From NCBI RefSeq assembly GCF_045207785.1, contig NZ_CP108776.1, positions 4,092,001 to 4,156,000 on the forward strand: a stretch of DNA of 64,000 nucleotides. The letters are read 5' to 3'. Source of the stretch: Embleya sp045207785. GTDB lineage: Bacteria; Actinomycetota; Actinomycetes; Streptomycetales; Streptomycetaceae. The notes under the pieces were generated by a model that saw only the letters and a list, made by a program, of their open reading frames with translations, did not search any database and had not been told where the DNA came from. Shown here in pieces: positions 1 to 8,105 of this stretch; position 1 is the first letter of the stretch, and each line of letters starts with the position of its first letter. The position numbers and the translations under genes were made by a program.

Positions 1-2115
1 TTCGCGGCGGGTGTCTTCTTCCTGCTCATGCTGTTGCCGGCGGACGACTGGAACGAGCGGATCGGCCGCTCGATCTTCTTCCTGGTGGGCGCGGTCTTCT
101 CCGCCGTCACCGGGTACGTCGGCATGTGGCTCGCCGTCCGCAGCAACGTGCGCGTCGCCGCGGCGGCCCGCACCGGGGCCGGTGGTCGCGACGCGGCGAT
201 GCGGATCGCGTTCCGCACCGGCGGCGTCGCCGGCATGTTCACCGTCGGCCTCGGCCTGTTCGGGGCGGCACTCGTGGTGATCCTGTACCGCGAGGACGCC
301 CCCAAGGTGCTCGAGGGCTTCGGCTTCGGCGCCGCGCTGCTGGCGATGTTCATGCGCGTGGGCGGCGGCATCTTCACCAAGGCCGCCGACGTCGGCGCCG
401 ACCTGGTCGGCAAGGTCGAACAGGGCATCCCCGAGGACGACCCGCGCAACGCCGCCACGATCGCCGACAACGTCGGGGACAACGTCGGCGACTGCGCGGG
501 CATGGCCGCGGACCTGTTCGAGTCCTACGCGGTCACGCTGGTGGCCGCGCTGATCCTGGGCAAGGCCGCGTTCGGCGACGCGGGGCTCGTCTTCCCGCTG
601 ATCGTCCCCGCCATCGGGGTGCTCACCGCGGTGGTGGGCATCTACACGGTCGCGCCCCGCCCGGGCGACCGCAGCGGGATGAGCGCGATCAACCGGGGCT
701 TCTTCGTCTCGGCGGTCATCTCGCTGATCCTGGTCGCGGGCGCCGCGTTCCTGTACCTGCCGAGCAAGTTCTCGGACCTGGACGGGCTGGCGGACCAGGA
801 GATCCTCGCGCACGACGCCGACCCGCGCGTGTTCGCGCTGGTGGCGGTGTTGATCGGGATCGTCCTCGCGGCGGTCATCCAGCAGCTCACCGGCTACTTC
901 ACCGAGACCAGCCGGCGCCCGGTACGCGACGTCACCAAGACCTCGCTGACCGGTCCGGCGACGGTGATCCTGTCCGGCATCGCGCTGGGCCTGGAGTCCG
1001 CCGTGTACGCGGCGGTGCTGATCTCGGTGGCGGTGCTCGGCGCGTACCTGCTCGGCGCGGGGATCATCATGCTCGCGCTGTTCGCGGTCGCGCTCGCGGG
1101 CACCGGGTTGTTGACCACGGTCGGGGTGATCGTGGCCATGGACACGTTCGGTCCGGTCGCCGACAACGCGCAGGGCATCGCGGAGATGTCCGGCGACGTC
1201 GAGGGCGAGGGCGCGCAGGTGCTCACCGAACTCGACGCCGTGGGCAACACGACCAAGGCGATCACCAAGGGCATCGCGATCGCCACCGCCGTGCTCGCGG
1301 CGACCGCGCTGTACGGGTCCTACCGCGACGCCGTGAACACGGCCGTCAACGAGGCCGGTGGCCTCAAGGACGTCTCCAAGCTCACCTCGCTCTCCTTCAC
1401 CACCGACATCACCCAACCGAACAACCTGGTCGGCCTGATCCTGGGCGCGGCCGTGGTGTTCCTGTTCAGCGGCCTCGCGATCAACGCGGTGTCGCGGGCC
1501 GCGGGCGCGGTGGTGTTCGAGGTGCGCAACCAGTTCCGGACCCGACCCGGGATCATGGACGGCACCGAGCTGCCCGAGTACGGCCGGGTGGTGGACATCT
1601 GCACGCGCGACTCGCTGCGTGAGCTGGCCACCCCGGGGCTGCTCGCGGTGATGGCCCCGATCGCGGTCGGGTTCACCCTCGGGATCGGCCCGCTCGCGGC
1701 GTTCCTCGCGGGGGCGATCGGCACCGGCACGCTGATGGCGGTCTTCCTGGCCAACTCCGGCGGCGCGTGGGACAACGCCAAGAAGATGGTCGAGGACGGC
1801 AGTTACGGCGGCAAGGGCTCAGCAGCCCACGAGGCCACCATCATCGGGGACACGGTCGGCGACCCGTTCAAGGACACCGCGGGACCGGCGATCAACCCGC
1901 TGCTCAAGGTGATGAACCTGGTGTCGCTGCTGATCGCGCCGGCGGTGATCAAACTGACCATCGGCGAGGACAAGAACAACGCGCTGCGCGCGCTCGCGGC
2001 GGCCTTCTCGGTGATCGTGATCGTGGGCGCGGTCTGGTACAGCAAGCGCAAGTCGGTCGTCGTCGGCGAGGACGACGGCGACCACGAGGAGCAGCCGACC
2101 AAGGCGGCCGCCTGA
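1..2115 (+). CDS. hppA: K+-independent proton-pumping membrane pyrophosphatase (5' end outside window)
   Basis: Membrane-bound pyrophosphatase that couples PPi hydrolysis to proton export. The frame is open from base 1, so the N-terminus is missing; about 704 residues are visible. The PPi-binding signature GADLVGKVEQG and the acidic DNVGDNVGD segment lie at about residues 133-162, and a second acidic cluster with IGDTVGDPFKDT near residue 617. Many hydrophobic helices are present. The GNTTKAIT motif carries Lys and Thr at the two positions that, in this family, mark the K+-independent H+-pumping class (K+-dependent enzymes have Ala there). It is the first gene of a core block with topA and tmk, an arrangement familiar from Streptomyces. 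Identity is very sure; the subtype rests on that motif. Confidence 0.96.
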   Translation, partial: FAAGVFFLLMLLPADDWNERIGRSIFFLVGAVFSAVTGYVGMWLAVRSNVRVAAAARTGAGGRDAAMRIAFRTGGVAGMFTVGLGLFGAALVVILYREDAPKVLEGFGFGAALLAMFMRVGGGIFTKAADVGADLVGKVEQGIPEDDPRNAATIADNVGDNVGDCAGMAADLFESYAVTLVAALILGKAAFGDAGLVFPLIVPAIGVLTAVVGIYTVAPRPGDRSGMSAINRGFFVSAVISLILVAGAAFLYLPSKFSDLDGLADQEILAHDADPRVFALVAVLIGIVLAAVIQQLTGYFTETSRRPVRDVTKTSLTGPATVILSGIALGLESAVYAAVLISVAVLGAYLLGAGIIMLALFAVALAGTGLLTTVGVIVAMDTFGPVADNAQGIAEMSGDVEGEGAQVLTELDAVGNTTKAITKGIAIATAVLAATALYGSYRDAVNTAVNEAGGLKDVSKLTSLSFTTDITQPNNLVGLILGAAVVFLFSGLAINAVSRAAGAVVFEVRNQFRTRPGIMDGTELPEYGRVVDICTRDSLRELATPGLLAVMAPIAVGFTLGIGPLAAFLAGAIGTGTLMAVFLANSGGAWDNAKKMVEDGSYGGKGSAAHEATIIGDTVGDPFKDTAGPAINPLLKVMNLVSLLIAPAVIKLTIGEDKNNALRALAAAFSVIVIVGAVWYSKRKSVVVGEDDGDHEEQPTKAAA

Positions 2116-2169
2116 TCCGAGCCGAGCCGGATCACACCGGATCGGGAGCGAGCGAACACCACGAGCGCC

Positions 2170-2217
2170 GGCACGAACACGGGCGCGGGACCGGGATTCC
2201 GGCCCCGCGTCCGTGCC
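2170..2217 (+). terminator. Hairpin terminator after hppA
   Basis: An imperfect GC-rich stem with arms beginning GGCACG and ending CGTGCC, an inner CCGG-GATT-CCGG hairpin, and no T-run. It lies 55 nt after the hppA stop. Hairpins without T-tracts are usual terminators in actinomycetes. Confidence 0.55.
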
Positions 2218-2292
2218 GTGTGGGTCCCTCGTTTGGCCGAACACCTTTGCGCTGTGCGAGTCTGCGTCCGGCTCCGAGCGAAGGTGGAAAGC

Positions 2293-3072
2293 GTGTCGAG
2301 GAAGTTCCTGGTGGTCTCCGCGCTGGTCCTGGCATCGGCCTTGACCGCGTGTGGCGGCGACGACGGCAAGAACGACAAGAAGAAGCAGGCCGAACTGCGG
2401 GCGTGGGCCGCGAAGGTGTGCGCGGTGGACGTCACGGCCCGGATCGACGACGCGCGCACGGCGCTCGCGGACGTCGGCAAGGTCATCCCGAACGAACAGC
2501 CCGCGACGCTGCGCACCCGGCTCGCCGGTGACATCGCCAAGCTCGCGGACGCGGACAACGCGCTCGCCGAGGCGATCGACAAGGCCGGCGTCCCGGCGGT
2601 GTCGGACGGCGCCGCACTGCGCACCACGGTGGTCGAGGAACTGCGCGCCGCGGCCAGGGGCTGGGGCGCGATCCAGGCCAAGGTCGAGGGCCTGGCGACC
2701 GACCGACAGAACGTGTTCGCCGACGGATTGCGCACGCTGGAACCGGAGATAAACACGCTGCGGGCGTCCTCGCACACCGCGCTGGGCAAGCTGCACCAGG
2801 GCGACGCCGGCAAGGCGCTCGCGTCGGTGCCGGGCTGTGCGGCGGGCAAGCCGGACTCGATCCCCACGACGCCGGGCACGGGCGCGCCGACTACGGGCGC
2901 GCCGTCGACGAGCCCCTCCCCGAGCGCCTCGGCGGGCGGCACGCCGACCTCCTCCGCGGCGCCGAGCACCGCGCCCGGAACCGGGTCGCCCGGGCCCTCC
3001 ACGGCCGCCCCGGACGGCACCCGGGAGCCGCTCCCGACGACGACCCCGAACACGCCCCCGCCCCCGACCTGA
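2293..3072 (+). CDS. Small secreted lipoprotein of unknown function
   Basis: A 259-aa predicted lipoprotein. The GTG start at 2293 is preceded by AAGGTGGA and opens with MSRKFLVVSALVLASALTAC, a signal peptide ending in a lipobox (LTAC) with the lipidated Cys at residue 20; an upstream in-frame start would bury this signal. The middle (about 25-190) is charged and helical. The last about 70 residues are a Pro/Thr/Ser/Gly-rich tail that probably spans the wall. It lies between hppA and a methyltransferase, where streptomycetes often encode a 'small secreted protein'. No enzymatic motif is seen and the function is unknown. Confidence 0.8.
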   Translation: MSRKFLVVSALVLASALTACGGDDGKNDKKKQAELRAWAAKVCAVDVTARIDDARTALADVGKVIPNEQPATLRTRLAGDIAKLADADNALAEAIDKAGVPAVSDGAALRTTVVEELRAAARGWGAIQAKVEGLATDRQNVFADGLRTLEPEINTLRASSHTALGKLHQGDAGKALASVPGCAAGKPDSIPTTPGTGAPTTGAPSTSPSPSASAGGTPTSSAAPSTAPGTGSPGPSTAAPDGTREPLPTTTPNTPPPPT

Positions 3073-3108
3073 TCGGCGGCCGCGCGCCCACGAGGCAGGA
3101 TGGTGCGC

Positions 3109-4632
3109 GTGACCATGAACGACTCCTCCCAGGTGGCCCGACTCCGCGAGGCCCTGATCACGGCCGGCTACACCGTCGACGGCTGCCTCGACGCCCTCGG
3201 CCCGCAGGCGTACGCGGCGCTGTCGCGCGGTGAGACCGTGCCCGCGCTGCGTGCCCTGCGGTCCGACGCGGCGAGCCCGCTCGCGGTGCTCATCCGGCTC
3301 TTCCTGCTGCAGTCGTCGGCGCCCGAGGCGCACGTGCGGCGCGCGCTCCCGCTCGAGGAGGCGCTCGCGGGCGGCCTCCTGGAGCGGGACGGCGACGCCG
3401 TGCGCCCACTCGTGGACATCCGCCCCTACGGCGAGGCCGACACCGACTGGTGGGTGGTGTCCGACCTCGGCTCGGGCATCGGCGGCGTCAACGGGCCGGT
3501 GCGCGCCGACCACGTGCTCGGGATCGGCGGCGCGTCCACGACGCTCGCCGGGATCACCGTGCGCGAGCCCGTGGGCCGCGCGCTCGACCTGGGCACCGGC
3601 TGCGGCGTCCAGGCCCTGCACGCGTCGCGACACGCCGAATCGGTGCTCGCGACCGACGTCAACCACCGGGCGCTCGACCTCACCCGGCTGACCATGGCGC
3701 TGTCCGGGGTGGGCAATGTCGGCCTCGCCGAGGGCAGCCTGTTCGAGCCGGTCGAGGGTGAGCGGTTCGACCTGATCGTCTCCAACCCGCCGTTCGTGAT
3801 CACTCCGGTGGGCGAGCGGTACACCTACCGCGACGCGGGCCTGCCCGGCGACGAGGTCTGCCGGCTCCTGGTGGCCCAGGCGCCGCGCTTCCTGGCCGAC
3901 GGCGGCTACTGCCAGCTGCTGGCCAACTGGCAGCACCTGCGCGGCCAGGACTGGCAGGACCGGCTCGCGGCGTGGCTGGAGCCCACCGGGTGCGACGCCT
4001 GGGTGGTCCAGCGCGACGTCCAGGACCCGGCGCAGTACGCCGAGCTGTGGCTGCGCGATTCCGGCGACCACCACGGAAGCGCCTACGCCGAACGCTACGA
4101 CGCGTGGCTGGACGCGTTCGAGCGGGACGGCGTCGAGGGGATCGGATTCGGCTGGATCACGCTGCGCGCGTCCGGGGCCGACACGCCGAAGGTGCACATC
4201 GAGGACTGGCCGCACGCGATCGAACAACCACTCGGTTCCGAGGTGCATGCCTGGTTCGGCCGGCAGGACCGACTGGCCCGGACGAACGACGACGGCCTGC
4301 TCGACGTCGCCTTCCGGCTCGCCGACCACGTGGTCCAGGAGCAGACCGGCGCCCCCGGCGCAGAGGACCCCGAGGCGGTCGTGCTGCGCCAGCGGCGCGG
4401 CATGTGCCGCGCGGACCGGGTGGACACCGTCGGCGCGGCGCTCGCCGGCGCCAGCGACGGGCGGCTTCCGGCCGGCGTCATCGTGGACGCGATCGCCCAG
4501 CTCATCGACGAGGACGCGGCCGATCTGCGCGACGCCGTACCCGGCGAACTGCGCGGATTGGTGGCCGACGGATTCCTGCTGTTCCCGCCGGTCGAGGACG
4601 CCGCCGCGGGGGTGTCCGACCCGGTCGACTGA
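3109..4632 (+). CDS. Class I SAM-dependent methyltransferase (DUF7059-type, N-methyltransferase-like)
   Basis: About 507 aa. The N-terminal about 150 residues form a helical domain often found on actinobacterial homologues (DUF7059). The catalytic domain follows, with the SAM-binding motif LDLGTGCGVQALHAS near residue 162 and the N-methyltransferase motif SNPPF near residue 224, as in RNA or protein N-methylases of the PrmC/RsmC type. Start choice: the AGGCAGG sequence is correctly spaced for GTG 3109 and too close to ATG 3100; ATG 3115 is also possible. The stop at 4632 is followed by a 414-nt gap before topA. The substrate is unknown. Confidence 0.85.
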   Translation: MTMNDSSQVARLREALITAGYTVDGCLDALGPQAYAALSRGETVPALRALRSDAASPLAVLIRLFLLQSSAPEAHVRRALPLEEALAGGLLERDGDAVRPLVDIRPYGEADTDWWVVSDLGSGIGGVNGPVRADHVLGIGGASTTLAGITVREPVGRALDLGTGCGVQALHASRHAESVLATDVNHRALDLTRLTMALSGVGNVGLAEGSLFEPVEGERFDLIVSNPPFVITPVGERYTYRDAGLPGDEVCRLLVAQAPRFLADGGYCQLLANWQHLRGQDWQDRLAAWLEPTGCDAWVVQRDVQDPAQYAELWLRDSGDHHGSAYAERYDAWLDAFERDGVEGIGFGWITLRASGADTPKVHIEDWPHAIEQPLGSEVHAWFGRQDRLARTNDDGLLDVAFRLADHVVQEQTGAPGAEDPEAVVLRQRRGMCRADRVDTVGAALAGASDGRLPAGVIVDAIAQLIDEDAADLRDAVPGELRGLVADGFLLFPPVEDAAAGVSDPVD

Positions 4633-5046
4633 GCGCGGCTTGGTCCGGTGCACCGTGATCGGGGGCGTGGCGCCTGTACAGTCGCTTGTGTTGTCCCAAC
4701 CGGATACTCCTTGCCGTCGCCAAGAAAATGTGTTGTATGGAGGCGGCGGCTTCCCGCTCGACCGCGAACCCACGGGGTCGGGAGGCGGGAACCGCGATGC
4801 GCGCGTTACCGTTCGAGTGGCGTGGGTACCGACCGTCGCAGCGATCGTCGGACCCGGCGGACGATACGGACGGACCGGCGCACCGGGGCGACTCCGTGAG
4901 GCAAGCCGAGCAGAACCGGTTTGACACAGGGGGCCGACCCCCGGTCACACTCCGCCACACGGCGACCGCAATGTGAATACGAACCCCGAGTACGACCTTG
5001 CCCCGTGGCCAGGTCGTTGCCGACGACGATGGAGAGAGAAGCGAAG
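4633..5046 (+). promoter_or_regulatory. topA upstream region with consensus -35 and spacer palindrome
   Basis: A 414-nt gap without a convincing gene. It contains an exact TTGACA at 4921-4926, followed in the spacer by the dyad GGGGG-CCGA-CCCCC (4929-4942). This is about 120 nt before the topA start. No good -10 is clear at 17 nt (GTCACA is nearest). In Streptomyces coelicolor topA is controlled by a supercoiling-sensitive promoter; whether this one is cannot be read from sequence. Confidence 0.45.
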
Positions 5047-7920
5047 GTGTCCCCGAGCAGCGAGACCGCGCGCGACGGCCTGAGACTCGTCATTGTCGAG
5101 TCCCCGGCCAAGGCGAAAACGATCAAGGGCTATCTCGGCCCCGGTTACGTGGTCGAGGCGAGCGTGGGACACATCCGCGACCTGCCCAACGGCGCCGCCG
5201 AGGTGCCCGCCGAGTACGCGGGCAAGCCGTGGGCCCGCCTGGGCGTGGACGTGGACGCCGACTTCGAGCCGATCTACGTCGTCAACGCCGACAAGAAGGC
5301 CCAGGTCGCCAAGCTCAAGAAGCTCCTCAAGGACGCCGACGAGCTCTTCCTCGCAACCGACGAGGACCGCGAGGGCGAGGCCATCGCGTGGCACCTCCTC
5401 GAGGTGCTCAAGCCCAAGGTGCCCGTGCACCGCATGGTGTTCCACGAGATCACCAAGGACGCGATCCGCAACGCGGTGAACAACCCGCGTGAGCTCAACC
5501 AGCGCCTGGTCGACGCGCAGGAGACCCGCCGCATCCTCGACCGCCTCTACGGCTACGAGGTCTCGCCGGTCCTGTGGAAGAAGGTCGGCCCGCGCCTTTC
5601 GGCGGGCCGCGTCCAGTCGGTGGCCACCCGTCTGGTGGTCGAGCGCGAGCGGGAGCGCCGCGCGTTCACGTCGGCGTCCTACTGGGACGTGCTCGGCGTG
5701 TTCGGCACCGGCCGGGTCGGCGACCCGAGCGACCCGAGCACGATGAACGCGCGCCTGGTCTCGCTGGACGGCAAGCGCGTCGCCTCCGGTCGCGACTTCG
5801 GCTCCGACGGCAGGCTCAAGAACGCCGGCGTGCTCCAGTTGGAGGAGGCCGGCGCCCGCGCGCTGACCGCCGCGCTCGAATCCGCGTCGTTCTCGGTGCG
5901 CGCCGTCGAGCGCAAGCCCTACCGTCGCTCCCCGTACGCCCCGTTCCGCACGACGACCCTCCAGCAGGAGGCCTCGCGCAAGCTCGGCTACGGCGCGAAG
6001 CGCACGATGCAGATCGCGCAGAAGCTGTACGAGAACGGCTTCATCACCTACATGCGTACCGACTCCACCACGCTGTCCGAGACGGCCGTCACGGCCGCCC
6101 GGGCGCAGGTGCGGGAGCTGTACGGCGCCGAGTACGTGCCGGACGCGCCGCGGGTGTACACCGGCAAGGTCAAGAACGCTCAGGAGGCGCACGAGGCGAT
6201 CCGCCCGTCGGGGGAGAGCTTCCGCACGCCCGCCGAGACCGGCCTCGCGGGTGACGAGTTCCGACTGTACGAACTGATCTGGATGCGTACCGTCGCGTCG
6301 CAGATGAAGGACGCGGTCGGCCAGTCGGTCACCGTCCGCATCGGGGCCACGGCCCAGGGCGCGGACCTGCCCGGGCGCGACGCGGAATTCACCGCGAGCG
6401 GCAAGATCATCACCTTCCACGGCTTCCTCAAGGCCTACGTCGAGGGCTCGGACGACCCGGACGCGGAGCTGGACGACCGCGAGCGCCGGCTGCCGATGGT
6501 CACCGAGGGCGACGCGCTCACCGCCGACCAGCTCACCCCGGAGGGCCACGCGACCAAGCCGCCGGCCCGCTACACCGAGGCGTCGCTGATCAAGGAGCTG
6601 GAGGACCGCGAGATCGGCCGCCCCTCGACGTTCGCGTCGATCGTCGGCACGATCCTGGACCGCGGCTACACGTTCAAGAAGGGCACGGCCCTGGTGCCGT
6701 CCTTCCTGGCGTTCGCGGTGGTCGGCCTGCTCGAAGGCCACTTCGCCACGCTCGTCGACTACGACTTCACCGCCAAGATGGAGGACGACCTCGACCGCAT
6801 CGCGCGCGGCGAGACCGAGTCCGTGCCGTGGCTGCGCAAGTTCTACTTCGGCGACGAGGCCCAGCCGAACGAGGATCACCTCGGCGGGCTCAAGGCGCTG
6901 GTCACCGACCTCAGCGCGATCGACGCCCGCGAGGTCAACTCGTTCCCGGTGGGCGAGGGCATCGTGCTGCGGGTGGGCCGGTACGGGCCGTACGTCGAGC
7001 GCGGCGACCAGCGCGCGGACGTCCCCGACGACCTGCCGCCGGACGAGCTGACCGTGGCCAAGGCCGAGGAACTGCTCGACAAGCCCAGCGGCGACCACGA
7101 ACTGGGCGTTGACCCGATCAGCGGGCACATGATCGTGGCCAAGGACGGGCGCTACGGCCCGTACGTGACCGAGGTCCTGCCCGAGCCGCCGGCTCCCGCC
7201 ACCCCGGCGGCCACGCCTGCCGACGGCGCGAAGCCCGCCAAGAAGACCGCGAAGAAGGCCGCCGCGAAGAACGGCCCCAAGCCGCGCACCGCGTCCCTCT
7301 TCAAGTCGATGGCGCTCGACACGGTCACCCTGGAGGACGCGCTCAAGCTCTTCACGCTGCCGCGCGTGGTGGGCAAGCACCCGGAGACGGGTACCGAGAT
7401 CACCGCGCAGAACGGCCGCTACGGCCCGTACCTCAAGATGGACACCGACTCGCGCTCCCTGGAGACCGAGGACCAGCTGTTCACGGTGACCCTCGACGAG
7501 GCGCTGGCCATCTACGCCCAGCCGAAGGCGCGTGGTCGGGCCGCGGCCAAGCCGCCGCTGAAGGAACTGGGCACCGACCCGGTCAGCGGCAAGGCGGTCA
7601 CGGTCAAGGACGGCCGATTCGGTCCGTACGTGACCGACGGCGAGACCAACGCGACGCTGCGCGCGGACGACTCGGTCGAGACGATCACGCCCGAGCGCGG
7701 CTACGAGCTGCTCGCGGACAAGCGGGCCAAGGGCCCGGCGAAGAAGACCACCAAGAAGGCCGCCGCGAAGAAGGCGCCCGCGAAGAAGGCGACGGCGACG
7801 AAGACCGCCGCCAAGAAGACGGCCGCCAAGAAGACCGCGGCCGACGGCAAGACCACGAAGGCCGCCGCCGCCAAGGCGACGGCGAACGCCGGCGCGAAGA
7901 GTGCGACCGACAAGGCGTGA
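5047..7920 (+). CDS. topA: DNA topoisomerase I
   Basis: Type IA topoisomerase, 957 aa, which relaxes negative supercoils by breaking and rejoining one strand. Toprim domain: LVIVESPAKAKTIKGYL near residue 17 and DEDREGEAIAW near 109. The active-site tyrosine is in GFITYMRTDST (about residue 335). Four C-terminal repeats centre on GRYGPYV or GRFGPYV (three with Y, one with F). The last about 60 residues are a Lys/Ala tail (AKK repeats), the DNA-binding tail known to give actinobacterial TopA high processivity. GTG 5047 was chosen because it gives the usual MSPxSET N-terminus and sits 10 nt after GGAGAG; the frame is open upstream. A hairpin terminator follows. Confidence 0.97.
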   Translation: MSPSSETARDGLRLVIVESPAKAKTIKGYLGPGYVVEASVGHIRDLPNGAAEVPAEYAGKPWARLGVDVDADFEPIYVVNADKKAQVAKLKKLLKDADELFLATDEDREGEAIAWHLLEVLKPKVPVHRMVFHEITKDAIRNAVNNPRELNQRLVDAQETRRILDRLYGYEVSPVLWKKVGPRLSAGRVQSVATRLVVERERERRAFTSASYWDVLGVFGTGRVGDPSDPSTMNARLVSLDGKRVASGRDFGSDGRLKNAGVLQLEEAGARALTAALESASFSVRAVERKPYRRSPYAPFRTTTLQQEASRKLGYGAKRTMQIAQKLYENGFITYMRTDSTTLSETAVTAARAQVRELYGAEYVPDAPRVYTGKVKNAQEAHEAIRPSGESFRTPAETGLAGDEFRLYELIWMRTVASQMKDAVGQSVTVRIGATAQGADLPGRDAEFTASGKIITFHGFLKAYVEGSDDPDAELDDRERRLPMVTEGDALTADQLTPEGHATKPPARYTEASLIKELEDREIGRPSTFASIVGTILDRGYTFKKGTALVPSFLAFAVVGLLEGHFATLVDYDFTAKMEDDLDRIARGETESVPWLRKFYFGDEAQPNEDHLGGLKALVTDLSAIDAREVNSFPVGEGIVLRVGRYGPYVERGDQRADVPDDLPPDELTVAKAEELLDKPSGDHELGVDPISGHMIVAKDGRYGPYVTEVLPEPPAPATPAATPADGAKPAKKTAKKAAAKNGPKPRTASLFKSMALDTVTLEDALKLFTLPRVVGKHPETGTEITAQNGRYGPYLKMDTDSRSLETEDQLFTVTLDEALAIYAQPKARGRAAAKPPLKELGTDPVSGKAVTVKDGRFGPYVTDGETNATLRADDSVETITPERGYELLADKRAKGPAKKTTKKAAAKKAPAKKATATKTAAKKTAAKKTAADGKTTKAAAAKATANAGAKSATDKA

Positions 7921-7964
7921 GGCGACAATGCCGAGGTAGGGATATCTCGGTACGTATCGATCAG

Positions 7965-7992
7965 GGCGGCGCCGGCGGGATCCGGCGCCGCC
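7965..7992 (+). terminator. topA terminator
   Basis: A perfect 11-bp stem, GGCGGCGCCGG / CCGGCGCCGCC, with a 6-nt loop, 45 nt after the topA stop. There is no T-run. Confidence 0.75.
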
Positions 7993-8092
7993 TCGGTCGG
8001 TTCCGGCGACGACATCGGGCCCTGTGCTACGGTCCGCCGCCGGAGCACGGGGGATGCGGTTGAGGTTGCCGTTTCCCGTCTGGTGACGACGT

Positions 8093-8105
8093 TAGGGTTC
8101 TCCGT
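8093..8105 (+). promoter_or_regulatory. Leaderless-type -10 box of the MFS-tmk gene
   Basis: TAGGGT at 8093-8098, then 7 nt, then ATG. No Shine-Dalgarno is present, so transcription probably starts at or next to the start codon. A -35 is not obvious. Confidence 0.5.

Noticed and set aside
1803..4773. Long minus-strand open frames opposite the lipoprotein and methyltransferase genes
   Set aside because: Shadows of plus-strand genes with recognised motifs.
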